Part shown: positions 15,901 to 24,672 of the stretch, piece by piece
Numbering within the stretch: the stretch's first letter is position 1
How the letters are laid out: each line of letters begins with the position of its first letter
Virus record (IMG/VR): IMGVR_UViG_3300000128_000004
Coordinates: 10 to 29,392 of that record
Direction: 5' to 3' (one strand)
DNA: 29,383 nt
Source: a virus
Notes under the pieces: model-generated
What the model was told of the DNA's origin: nothing
The model's input: only the letters and a program-made list of their open reading frames with translations
The model's database searches: none
Position numbers and translations under genes: made by a program

Positions 15901-17911
15901 ATTCACCTTCTTCACTATAAAGCGTACTGTAAAAATCAAAATCAAAATCCCTAACATTAAAAAACGAGAATCTACCAAATGAAGGTTTATAATCTGAATA
16001 TAATGCTACTTGGTTAGATCTTGTGACCATTATTTGATTATTATTACATGTAATAATTACATACTTATCAATATCAGTATACCCAATTATTTCATCTAAC
16101 CCATTATAGATAGGTTCATCAGTATAAGGAACCCATTCTCCTATTTCAGCAAAACCACCGGTTGTCTGTATAAAATTACCCTCTATAAATCTATCTTGAT
16201 CCCCTAGTTTAACTTTTAATAAACTATTCTTCACATCATTACCACCAACAAAGTTTTTTTCTGGTACTGTAATTGAAGTTATTGGGTAAGTTTCTAATTG
16301 TGTAAACATTTCAGGATAGTCAACATCCATTTTAAAATTTAATCTATCAAATCGATTGCCGCTAAATCTAGATTTAATGTAAACTGTACTATCATTAAAA
16401 GAAGCTACAAAATATCTGATATTTTCATCTATACCTTTATTAATAGCAGAGGCTATAGATTGGGCTACTTCCTGTATTGTACCATTAGGATTAAAAAATC
16501 TTTCAAAGGATTTGCCTGGTACTGTTGCCAGTGTACTGTTAGCAAATATTTTGCCAGTAAAATCTACACCATCACTAAAAGAAATGCTACACCCTTCTTG
16601 TACATTTTTTAAAACTTTAATATACATTTGTGCCACACCAGCTCTATTAATAATACTTGCATCTGCAAAAGTATCAGGTTCTTTATAACCTGTAAATAAA
16701 GATATATCAACCTTAGTATCAAATAATCTTATTTGATTTTTATCCCAGAATGAACCTTTCTTAATCGTATGAAAATCATCTTCTTTATCTTTAACATAAA
16801 ATATTGATTCAACCTCATTAACCCGAGGTGGTGTTGGTAATCCTGTAATAGTTTCTGTTTTTGTAGGATCTAAATATAATAATATACCATTTTCATTTGT
16901 CATTTCAAATGGTGTATTTAAAAACTGTGATACTTCTGTTACAGTAGTTATTGTAGGCTGTTGGCTTTTCTCTACTGAAGTTCCTTTATAAAAAGCCTCA
17001 CCTGAAATATCAAACTTACCTTCCTCAATATCATTAACATACATACCAAAATATCTATTAATAGAATAATCACTAGCGGTAGGATCATCAAATAGAAATT
17101 CCATATTTAAAAGATTAGCTAAAAGAATACCATTATTTTGAAATCCTTGTGTAAATAAGTATTCATCTTGTATAATAGTAGAATCCTTAACAACTAAATC
17201 TTCATAAGCAAAATTACCAGAACTAGTAAACCCTCCACTTTTATAAGATATGCCATTCCATAAAATAGGCTCATCCTTTCTCCATGAAATATTTAATGGT
17301 ACCTCAGGAAAGCTTTCTTGATTTCTATAATTCCTAATATAAGAACCTAGTGGAGTAGCTTCTGTTAAATCAAAAGTTTTAATTGCAGTGCAATTTTCTA
17401 AAACATTTTTATTAAAATCAGCTGAAGTTTGCGCGTTTGCAGTATTCGCATTTTCTGTTGCTGCACGAAGATTATTTACGGCAGCCGGATTATCTAATCT
17501 AAAAATTACAAAATAATTAGGCAATTGTTCATTTAACCAAAGAGGAGCTAATGTAGCTAAACTCTGAGAATAAGACTCTGATGCAACCGACCTAGTACCA
17601 GCACAATAAAACATTTCATACTGATTACCATATTTTGAAAGTACTGCAGCATCTTCATATTCTTGGAATACTTCATATGCAGCTTCTATTGGAAATTTAC
17701 CAAAATCAAAGAATTTAAAAACATCTTGATCATAGCTACTTGTACTATCAACTTTAAATGCTTTAAATTTTTGAGAAGATAGTCTTGTATTAGCACTAAA
17801 GGATTCCAGGTAAATATCTATACCGTCAGATACAACCTTTACATTAGCAGTTAATTTAGGATTAGTTCTAATTAAACTATATGATGCTTTATCGAATAAG
17901 TTTTCAGCCAT
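12950..17911 (-). CDS. Giant putative baseplate/tail structural protein, 1653 aa
   Basis: This is the longest gene in the window. Its product is Asn-, Tyr- and Phe-rich with many beta-strand patterns and no transmembrane segment or enzyme motif that I can see. A Gly/Thr/Ala-rich insert at about residues 1010-1090 contains GGTGYTGATG, GGSGATITTI and GGAGYSIGDVLTITGGGADA; such GxGYxxGDxLTVTGG segments occur in other phage structural proteins. Before and after it, the sequence has ordinary mixed composition. The gene follows a 55-nt gap holding a possible promoter and ends ten bases before the fibre gene. Position between baseplate-type genes and the collar fibre suggests a baseplate or fibre-attachment protein; I cannot assign a T4 counterpart. 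Confidence 0.75.
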   Translation of the reverse strand: MAENLFDKASYSLIRTNPKLTANVKVVSDGIDIYLESFSANTRLSSQKFKAFKVDSTSSYDQDVFKFFDFGKFPIEAAYEVFQEYEDAAVLSKYGNQYEMFYCAGTRSVASESYSQSLATLAPLWLNEQLPNYFVIFRLDNPAAVNNLRAATENANTANAQTSADFNKNVLENCTAIKTFDLTEATPLGSYIRNYRNQESFPEVPLNISWRKDEPILWNGISYKSGGFTSSGNFAYEDLVVKDSTIIQDEYLFTQGFQNNGILLANLLNMEFLFDDPTASDYSINRYFGMYVNDIEEGKFDISGEAFYKGTSVEKSQQPTITTVTEVSQFLNTPFEMTNENGILLYLDPTKTETITGLPTPPRVNEVESIFYVKDKEDDFHTIKKGSFWDKNQIRLFDTKVDISLFTGYKEPDTFADASIINRAGVAQMYIKVLKNVQEGCSISFSDGVDFTGKIFANSTLATVPGKSFERFFNPNGTIQEVAQSIASAINKGIDENIRYFVASFNDSTVYIKSRFSGNRFDRLNFKMDVDYPEMFTQLETYPITSITVPEKNFVGGNDVKNSLLKVKLGDQDRFIEGNFIQTTGGFAEIGEWVPYTDEPIYNGLDEIIGYTDIDKYVIITCNNNQIMVTRSNQVALYSDYKPSFGRFSFFNVRDFDFDFYSTLYSEEGELAFEEAEYNQLQDGAVRPFGINDYVGVSKTPEIRNFYDNGGFYNLIGLLNDAEKQNPEDEYIKSEYVRLEENFLTSQAAISRITPYINKWGWVNDGKDVRNHPYRLDVNEAFGLNNFAPSKWDKIQESSGYTHEWYYLSEFPEYFTPDAIKSSWSYIDKAPTDNTEANLITGQVFVPGTFQNVNTNYFDDYFIIQKFTTGGTITEIDRQLRYGRFSGGNEKNFAETFLRGVRVVVKDKAIGTEKADFNARSLSYVNNGSFNDYRFSVIYVPNLPDKPEFEIKFIKNEKWKTVVMLISIAYAVKCLNEEGSLSIIDRTSLYSLNSNYTTVAVGVDACAPINDVVTTFGSLKGGTGYTGATGVATTVSPAGGSGATITTITSGGAGSPVTTATLVAGGAGYSIGDVLTITGGGADATVTVTAIATAYDYQPTIVRGAPSFVSSSIDSQGFTILKFQPDSAGTLPELVNDVRILADGSFGKIQFTIDGDNFVIAKIASVVSNNTLKINPGGVTKNGAVIQLPTPSPSNAELIIAVYKISEGGYQQFTRSLNSSSFGELFDAVNQGNPMVIYETINSSGSQVKNSDGSLAQTFGIELRAQADILKSIYVGVLPDPAKPTTFNLTDVVGYDLSLQEKPRITPFARHAGYYAPYALPLLSFRDPYQNLDFDEVTGGVIINDASYKIKVMNLCKYKNSQFNSSDLKFGQIQNFFYHKVNEEDPSTVLELSKESAFPSLYPLINEIGIDYEDFYMFSSNWEPSYFTKSIDKAQIQKIIGTRSMLERKSFFGSKYLKIPEEIILETFKPDPFVKGAIRQPSLIDGTFMHQDQPSVTISKRIIKSVGVLNNRVVNTKPSAPLETFYLFNEKRLTEFLFIPIKKQFQKYVKDLYGWGNLETLDDDVNEYIRENILKLYKVEKVDFYTLASRSKAGSTYSTAELTNAQKISNGLTINNNVGSKTLNTNAFDLKLIYNKRTGFSESYGFSVTIVKK

Positions 17912-17939
17912 TTATCTTTCACTTTTTTTATTTATTCAC

Positions 17940-17947
17940 CAAAGATA
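17940..17947 (-). promoter_or_regulatory. Possible Bacteroidetes-type -7 box (TATCTTTG)
   Basis: Minus-strand TATCTTTG matches TAnnTTTG and lies 28 nt before the ATG of the 1653-aa gene, in one of the few wider gaps (17912-17966). No clear -33 TTG is present at normal spacing, so confidence is low. Confidence 0.28.
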
Positions 17948-17966
17948 AAGTTAAAATAAATTAAGA

Positions 17967-20900
17967 TTAAAAATCCCTTTGCAAAGGTCCACGTCCACCG
18001 TCCACATTTAATAGTGATGGTCTTCTAGATATACTTGTTTGGTTTAATGATGGTCTTAATCCTGCTACTACTTTCTCTAAATCATTTAATCCTTTTGTTA
18101 CTGTTTTGGCTGGGAATACATCTATGCTTAATCTATCAGATCTATATTTAGCATTAATTTCAATATCATATTGTACAACATCTGAATTATTAGGATAAAT
18201 ATCAATTCCTATTCTTTTTGCATATGTAAGATTAACAATTGAGCCATTAACATCCCCACCAATGTTTCCTATACCAGTACCTCCTTGAATCCCGAAGTAA
18301 TCAGTCATTCTATATTGAAATACTAATGGAATATTAATTGCATTTTGCTGACCAAAACCTATAACCTTTTGAGACTGTATAGAATCACCGTCTACTTGAA
18401 TGTTTTGATGATTATCTGATGAAATAAACAAATAAGATCCACATGACTGTTTACCTAACGTATATTGATCAAACCCTTCAAATGAGCTTTTTGCATTTCT
18501 ACTATAGCCACCTGCAACATAACCTGCTGCAGATGTATCCCATAGGTTTTCTAATGCAGCAGTCGATAATGATGGACTAGCCTCTAAGGTTTGCCCAGTA
18601 TCAAAAAGTCCTGGTTGCAATGTTGTTGATAATGCAATTAAATCTGTAACATTTTCATTAAGGTATATTGCCTGTTGGGTTCCAATTGTACTATCTGAAG
18701 GTAATGGTGCAAATTTTGATTGTCTAAATATAACACTACCAGTGCTATTACAGTTTAGTGGAAATGTAGGTGTGCTTGGTAAAGTAGCAGTATCACCAGT
18801 TAAATTAATATACGCATTTCTATATGCTTGATAATTAATCAAAAATGGGTGAGCAATTGAAACTGTTGTTATATCATCATCTGAATTACCTACTATTGGA
18901 TTAGCAGGGTACGCAGGTCTTGTGGTAGGTAATCCATTTGCATCAAAACCTCCACCCCAAATAAATTCAGTAGCAGGTGCTCCTGTGTTGAGAAAAGTAA
19001 TACTACTATAAAAGTTTTCAATAGTATCTAAATTAAAAGTATAATCTTGTTCAGGATTAATGTAGCTATAAAAATCACCTTCTGCAGATACATCACTATA
19101 TCTACTATAAATAAATTGATTCTTATTCTGAGTTGACTGAAATGGTGGTACTGATATCATTTGCCCATACTGTGTACTTGCAGTAACATCAGGATTAGTT
19201 AAAAGAATAGGTGTTAAATCATATTTTCTAACTGTATTGTAATCTTGATCATCTCCTCTATATGTTTGTCTGCCATCTGATTGATTAATAGAACTATTAT
19301 CTAACCATGAGTATGTTGCTGGTAATATAGTAGCACCAGATGTTATTGCACCTGGGCTCGCTGAAGAATAGGAAGCAGGATCTTCAGACTGTCTTACCAT
19401 TCTTTCTCTATTTCCTGTAATCCTAGCTACTAATTGCAATCCTGTTTGTGAAGTATTTGCAATATTAATAAAATATGTTTTAGTTATAATCGCCCCTCTC
19501 GGATCATCCAAACCAAGAACTTCTTGTGAATAAAACCCAGCAAAGTTTTTGCTAACTGAGTTCCTTCTTAAGTTAGTAACATTACCTTGATCATCTATTA
19601 ATGTAACTGCAATTTCACCTTGTGCGTTACTTAATATTTCAGAAAATAAATCTAATTGATTTTGCATTTCATTTAACTTTGTAAACAAATCAATAGGTGT
19701 TTGGTTTTCAGATAAAAATCCAGATGCAATCACAGGAGAGGAATGTGCAAAATATGTTTCATTTGCAATAAATGAACTACTTAAGTGAGTAGGAAGATCA
19801 ATAGCTTCTAAATTTTCATTTAATGCAACTTGTGCTAAGTCTTCTTGATTCTGTGCTAATATAGATTCAATAGCATTATCCGAACTTAAGTCTGCTGGAA
19901 AGTCTACTCTTATAGCGGTACTATATTCACTCGCAAGTGGATTAGATGGCCAGCCTGCTTCTGAAATAGATTTTACTTCTATTTCAACCTGCTCACCTTT
20001 TCTTATTGGAATATCTAATTGATTAATATTTACTGAATCTGCGTTATCATCATCGATAGGAGACCACTCATATAAGCCAGTTATAGAATTTTTTTCCCTA
20101 GGTCTTAATACACTATCAACTATTACATAATTAGAAAATGCACCTTGGCTAGTTCCTGAGCCATCAGTGTAAGTAAATTGGCTAACTGCATTAGCAGCAC
20201 CATCAGCAGAAAGATATCTATAACGATACTGGAATTTAATTATATCTTGTACACCAGTATCTGGTGCAGATTTTTCTTGAGGCATTGCCCAAAACCCTCT
20301 TACTCTATATTTAGGAGTTACACTGCTTACTGAATTATCAGAAGCAAAAGAACTTATTTCAGTTACTACTGATGCATATAATTTAGCTTGTGAAGATCTC
20401 TCTGTAATTAAACCTTGTAAAGCATTTTTATCTGCATCTCTTTCAACCTCAGTTGTATAATTAGTTGTTTGTATCTTTGTTCTACTTTGAGCAATTGCAA
20501 CATCTAATTCTGATAATGTAGCTTGTATAGTATTCTTTTGATTATTTAAATCTTTAAGTTGAACTATTGCATCTGAATTACTAACTTGTCCATTTATTAA
20601 TGAAACAGTAAAATCAGCAGAATCTAATACTGGTGTGTTAGGTGTTAAACCTTCTCTACTTGTTGGTATTTTATCTTGTGCAAATGATAAAAGATATCTA
20701 CCAAAATCAACAGCATTTTGCTGATAATAATCTGCAAGTGTTTGTGCAGTTCCCTCAGAATCAATAGTAGTTAAATCATTTGTATAAAAACCACTACCTG
20801 GAGACCAATTAACTGCAGGTATTTTTGAATCAGGATCAATTGGTTTAATAAAGGTTACACACCTTTCATTAAATCCAACTGTTACATCTACCTCTAGTAT

Positions 20901-21842
20901 GTCATTTAAACTAGATCCTATCTTTAAAACATCAGCTCCAATACTTATTGTTCTAGAACCTTCTTGTAATCTTACAATAACAGAATTTGTACTTGTATCA
21001 ATTTGTGTTACAGTATATCTTGTATCAATTGGTGTAGACACAACCTCTAAACTATCACCTACTTTAAGTTGAACCGTGTCAGCAAAATCAGCCTCTGAAT
21101 CTGTATAGAATACTTTATTTAACTTATATAATTTTTGAACTATAGTTTGCTCAATACCATTAACAGTCTCTGTAACACTTTCTTCACCAATTCTTATTAC
21201 GCTAAAATTACCTGAATATCTCTTGTCCCTTGGTGGTAAATCTACAACTGCTTCATCTAATACATAAGATATATTTTTTTCTACTATTTCTTGTAAAAAT
21301 GTATTATAGTTAATTGCTGCATTTCCATTATATTGAGATTCAAAGTAATTAATTTTACTTTGAGAATTTGTATCTAAAATATATCTTTGTATAATAGATC
21401 TTTCAGTATCAATAGGAGCCTGTCCTGTAATATCAAATGCTACATATAATAATGGATTAATTAATTCTTCAAAAAACCAATTAGGTTTAATATCAAATTC
21501 ATTAATAGAATTTAATGAAGTTAAGTCTTGTGCTTCTGTTGGCAATTTAGCTAAAACTAATTTTCTAAATGTACCGTCAGCTAATCTTATAGAACTATTA
21601 CCATCATTAAAATTAGTAATTGTATTAATGTTTGTATTTAATCTATCTACAGAGTTTTTAAGAAACCCAAAACTTGGAATCGTAATTCTAGAATTAGTTC
21701 CATCATTATTTTGAATGTTAACAGTTACCGAATCTCTGCTTGAAGTAATCGCTTGATTGACTTTCTCAAAGCTCTCCAGCGAATTGTTAAAAAGTCTTAA
21801 CAGTTCTGGGAGCATTGTTTGTATTGAATTATTTTCAGCCAT
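17967..21842 (-). CDS. Putative baseplate structural protein, 1291 aa, with FN3-like region
   Basis: The protein opens with a helical segment (residues 1-45, LPELLRLFNNSLESFEKVNQ) and continues with beta-rich sequence. A coiled coil lies at about 420-490 (QLKDLNNQKNTIQATLSELD onward). Residues about 505-640 (KYRVRGFWAMPQE, IIKFQYRYRYLS, GEQVEIEVKSISEAGWPSNP) have the strand order of a fibronectin type III-like domain, including the Y-x-Y-R strand and the VEIEVKSISEAG strand. A second helix is near 720-745 (DLFTKLNEMQNQLDLFSEIL). The rest is Asn/Thr/Ser-rich, typical of virion surface proteins. No catalytic motif is visible. Neighbouring giant genes suggest a baseplate part; a specific T4 equivalent cannot be named. 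Confidence 0.75.
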   Translation of the reverse strand: MAENNSIQTMLPELLRLFNNSLESFEKVNQAITSSRDSVTVNIQNNDGTNSRITIPSFGFLKNSVDRLNTNINTITNFNDGNSSIRLADGTFRKLVLAKLPTEAQDLTSLNSINEFDIKPNWFFEELINPLLYVAFDITGQAPIDTERSIIQRYILDTNSQSKINYFESQYNGNAAINYNTFLQEIVEKNISYVLDEAVVDLPPRDKRYSGNFSVIRIGEESVTETVNGIEQTIVQKLYKLNKVFYTDSEADFADTVQLKVGDSLEVVSTPIDTRYTVTQIDTSTNSVIVRLQEGSRTISIGADVLKIGSSLNDILEVDVTVGFNERCVTFIKPIDPDSKIPAVNWSPGSGFYTNDLTTIDSEGTAQTLADYYQQNAVDFGRYLLSFAQDKIPTSREGLTPNTPVLDSADFTVSLINGQVSNSDAIVQLKDLNNQKNTIQATLSELDVAIAQSRTKIQTTNYTTEVERDADKNALQGLITERSSQAKLYASVVTEISSFASDNSVSSVTPKYRVRGFWAMPQEKSAPDTGVQDIIKFQYRYRYLSADGAANAVSQFTYTDGSGTSQGAFSNYVIVDSVLRPREKNSITGLYEWSPIDDDNADSVNINQLDIPIRKGEQVEIEVKSISEAGWPSNPLASEYSTAIRVDFPADLSSDNAIESILAQNQEDLAQVALNENLEAIDLPTHLSSSFIANETYFAHSSPVIASGFLSENQTPIDLFTKLNEMQNQLDLFSEILSNAQGEIAVTLIDDQGNVTNLRRNSVSKNFAGFYSQEVLGLDDPRGAIITKTYFINIANTSQTGLQLVARITGNRERMVRQSEDPASYSSASPGAITSGATILPATYSWLDNSSINQSDGRQTYRGDDQDYNTVRKYDLTPILLTNPDVTASTQYGQMISVPPFQSTQNKNQFIYSRYSDVSAEGDFYSYINPEQDYTFNLDTIENFYSSITFLNTGAPATEFIWGGGFDANGLPTTRPAYPANPIVGNSDDDITTVSIAHPFLINYQAYRNAYINLTGDTATLPSTPTFPLNCNSTGSVIFRQSKFAPLPSDSTIGTQQAIYLNENVTDLIALSTTLQPGLFDTGQTLEASPSLSTAALENLWDTSAAGYVAGGYSRNAKSSFEGFDQYTLGKQSCGSYLFISSDNHQNIQVDGDSIQSQKVIGFGQQNAINIPLVFQYRMTDYFGIQGGTGIGNIGGDVNGSIVNLTYAKRIGIDIYPNNSDVVQYDIEINAKYRSDRLSIDVFPAKTVTKGLNDLEKVVAGLRPSLNQTSISRRPSLLNVDGGRGPLQRDF

Positions 21843-21865
21843 TATCTAGGTTTCAATTTTATTAT

Positions 21866-23986
21866 TTATTTGATGCAATCATATGCAAAATTTAACACAC
21901 CTTGCTCTGTACATATTAAATCAATGATAGGAATATCATTTAATTTTGAATTAGGTATAGTTGCAATTAATTTACCAAACGAACCAGTATTAAGTCTGCT
22001 TGGGGCATCAGTGTATATTTTTATATCTCTTGATCCTATAAGAAGAACATTATTAAATGTTAGCCTCATAACTTGACCAGTTCTCCACTGTATATCAGTA
22101 TCATCAACATAAATAGAAATATCACCATTTGCCTGGTTAATAGTATCCAATCTTAACATATTAGTATATGGAAATAAATCCACAAATACACTAGGAGCAA
22201 CTACATTTAAATTTAAAGGTGCAGTTTGCGTAATAGGAACATTACCATTATCAAGAGGTACCATTAACTTATAAGCCTGTACATTATTAGATATTTGAAT
22301 TTGATTAGGTGTATTAGTATTAACAGTTATTCCTGTTCCTTGTCTAACAACATCTGTATTATATTGTAAAGTTGTAGCAACCTCGCCATTAGCTAATGCC
22401 TGAATCTCATCAGAGTTTTTAGCAATTAAATCTAATAATGTAGTACTGCTTGCAAACGCTAATGAAGCATTATCAAGCTGAGTTTGTAAATTATTAATTT
22501 GTAATTGTAAAAATGCAGATGTGCTAACTGAATTAAGCGTATTTTCAACAGATGCCAATCTTATTTCCATATCGGCTATTTCTAATTGCTGTCTTTGGAA
22601 TATTTGAGCTGATGCTTGTAATTGCGCAGATGCATCTGAAAATAATCCCATTGAAAAAGTATTATAATCATTTATTATTGTATCAATACCTGCACTACCT
22701 GGGGAAGCGTCAAACCTTAAATTAATTTTAAATCCATAACTGTTACCATTTTGGCCAGTTACAAAATTAGGTTTAAATTTTGGATATCTTTGAATATATC
22801 CACCATCAGTAGTTGGTGTTACATTATCTAATACTAAAATACCGTATAAATTAGTTTTTGTTTTAGATGAATCACTCAAGTCTACCATATCATAATAAAC
22901 CGCCACTGCATTAAATTCAAATGATTCAGCTAAATCCGTTCCATTAAATTGAGGTATAGAAGCTATAGTTGCATCCTGTACAATTTGTTGATAATTATTA
23001 GGATTAAAATCTACAGAGATTCCATCTAATTCAGATCTTACATAGGCAGAAGCAGAAAACCCTGGTGGGTTATTGTAATCAGCAGCATATTTTTGAATAT
23101 TAGCATTAAGAACACTAGTAAATGTTGTAGGTTCAGTAAAGTAAGCATCTACTGTATTGGAAGTAACACCCGGACCTAATCCCATCCAATCAGCAGCAGG
23201 ATCTGTATAACCAGCAGGGCCTGTTCCTTGTAATTGTTGATCATAATCATAAAATGCAAATATATCTAATCCTTGTGGGTGAACTGTTGTTGAGTTCCTT
23301 CCCATTATAAATTCACTTGTACCTTGTATTTTTAATGATGGTTGATAATTCGTATCAGAAATAGAATCAAAGAGGATAGTAGGTGTTCTACCTACCTCTG
23401 TCGGTACATTAATATATAATTCTGTGTAAGCTTCACCAGCCTTATCTACATTATTTACAATATCAATTTCACCGATATATCTAACTACTCTTCTGTATTG
23501 TCTAGTTCCTGTAAGTGCTTCATCTTCTTCAACAAATCTAGGTGCTGTTATGCTACCTGCTTTTTCTAAAACAGTAGCTTCTCTAAATCTCATAGCGCCA
23601 GTTTCCTTTAACCACTTAAAGAATACCCTCTCGGTAACAGTTAGGTTTGTAGTGTTATCATATGTTGGATCACTAATAATAAGTTCTTCTAAATTCAGCG
23701 CATAGTTTTGAAGACTTTCAGTAAAATTAACATTAGGATCACCTTTTAAACCACCATTCCATATTGCGCCATCTATTGTATCAAACTGCATGTAATTTTG
23801 AAAATTACTAAATGTGTTTGGGTCTAACCTATCAAAGTCTGGTAAATTAAGAAGCACAAACTTAGAAAAGACTAATTTAAGCTCGTCATTATTAAGAGTT
23901 CTAGATAAGTCTTTAGCAGAGGAAGAGAACGTATAAAACGATCCCCCATCTGCTTGCGGAGTTCTGATTAAGGGCGTTGTTGCCAT
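21866..23986 (-). CDS. Putative tail/baseplate structural protein, 706 aa
   Basis: The N-terminus (IRTPQADGGSFYTFSSSAKD, residues 7-26) and the following NDELKLVFSKFVLLNLPDFD (about 34-53) look like a conserved structural opening seen in marine T4-like phages as far as I recall; I could not check this. The body is beta-rich. Residues about 455-535 form a long helical coiled-coil stretch (LQASAQIFQRQQLEIADMEI, LQLQINNLQTQLDN), followed by a compact C-terminal beta domain (about 540-706). This head-coil-domain order suggests an elongated oligomeric protein. It starts 22 nt after the 216-aa gene. The role is inferred from context. Confidence 0.72.
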   Translation of the reverse strand: MATTPLIRTPQADGGSFYTFSSSAKDLSRTLNNDELKLVFSKFVLLNLPDFDRLDPNTFSNFQNYMQFDTIDGAIWNGGLKGDPNVNFTESLQNYALNLEELIISDPTYDNTTNLTVTERVFFKWLKETGAMRFREATVLEKAGSITAPRFVEEDEALTGTRQYRRVVRYIGEIDIVNNVDKAGEAYTELYINVPTEVGRTPTILFDSISDTNYQPSLKIQGTSEFIMGRNSTTVHPQGLDIFAFYDYDQQLQGTGPAGYTDPAADWMGLGPGVTSNTVDAYFTEPTTFTSVLNANIQKYAADYNNPPGFSASAYVRSELDGISVDFNPNNYQQIVQDATIASIPQFNGTDLAESFEFNAVAVYYDMVDLSDSSKTKTNLYGILVLDNVTPTTDGGYIQRYPKFKPNFVTGQNGNSYGFKINLRFDASPGSAGIDTIINDYNTFSMGLFSDASAQLQASAQIFQRQQLEIADMEIRLASVENTLNSVSTSAFLQLQINNLQTQLDNASLAFASSTTLLDLIAKNSDEIQALANGEVATTLQYNTDVVRQGTGITVNTNTPNQIQISNNVQAYKLMVPLDNGNVPITQTAPLNLNVVAPSVFVDLFPYTNMLRLDTINQANGDISIYVDDTDIQWRTGQVMRLTFNNVLLIGSRDIKIYTDAPSRLNTGSFGKLIATIPNSKLNDIPIIDLICTEQGVLNFAYDCIK

Positions 23987-24008
23987 GTATATTTTTTTCT
24001 TTAATTAT

Positions 24009-24659
24009 TTATGATAATACATATCCTGTTCCACCAACAATAAACCAAACCGGGACACCGGATCCATTGTCAGTTGCTAAAAGATGTACAGTTTCTCCAA
24101 CTGCATTTAAAGTTATTATATTATTTGCTCCGGTTGTTACTATGTAATTAGTAGCAGCTGGTGAAGCTATATTAACAACGCCACTACCTTCTGTACAAAT
24201 AAAGAATATTTCTTGTCCTATACTTCCTTGAAATAATGATAAAGATAATGCTGTTGTAATATCTGTATTTCCACATCTATTAATTGTAAATGCTGGAATT
24301 GCAGTACTAGTACCAACATTAATCGCCATTGTTGCACCTGCCGTAGTATCATTAAGAACTGTTGGGTTTTGATCATTTCTGAATACACCACCACCTGACA
24401 TATTTAAATTACCCGACATTTTAACATTAGTTAAAATATCAAAAGTACTAGCATTGATGTCAAGTAAAATAGTACTTAACCCAACTCTTAATGCCTCCGT
24501 TGATAGATTATTTAAATTTGTGACAGTACCTGCAGTTGGAGCAAAATATACTTCCATTGCATTAATTTCACTAGCAAGAACATTGAAGTTATCATTAATA
24601 ACTAATCTCGATCCTGATAAAGAATCGGTTCCTAAAATTTCTGTTACGCTAATTGCCAT
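24009..24659 (-). CDS. Small fibre-like structural protein sharing the fibre N-terminal module, 216 aa
   Basis: The N-terminus ISVTEILGTDSLSGSRLVIN followed by DNFNVLASEI aligns with the start of the 791-aa collar fibre (M-x-I-x-x-x-E-I-x-x-x-D-x-[LI]-S ... N-x-N-F-x-x-L). Residues 60-130 are repetitive beta-type sequence (NVKMSGNLNMSGGGVF), and 150-216 form a compact C-terminal part with hydrophobic strands (IGQEIFFICTEGSGVVNIAS, GETVHLLATDNGSG). No enzyme motif is seen. It is probably a short fibre or whisker-like part attached to the baseplate, from the shared N-terminal module and from lying between the 1382-aa and 706-aa genes. The product has no recognised name. Confidence 0.72.
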   Translation of the reverse strand: MAISVTEILGTDSLSGSRLVINDNFNVLASEINAMEVYFAPTAGTVTNLNNLSTEALRVGLSTILLDINASTFDILTNVKMSGNLNMSGGGVFRNDQNPTVLNDTTAGATMAINVGTSTAIPAFTINRCGNTDITTALSLSLFQGSIGQEIFFICTEGSGVVNIASPAATNYIVTTGANNIITLNAVGETVHLLATDNGSGVPVWFIVGGTGYVLS

Positions 24660-24672
24660 TTGATTATTTGTT

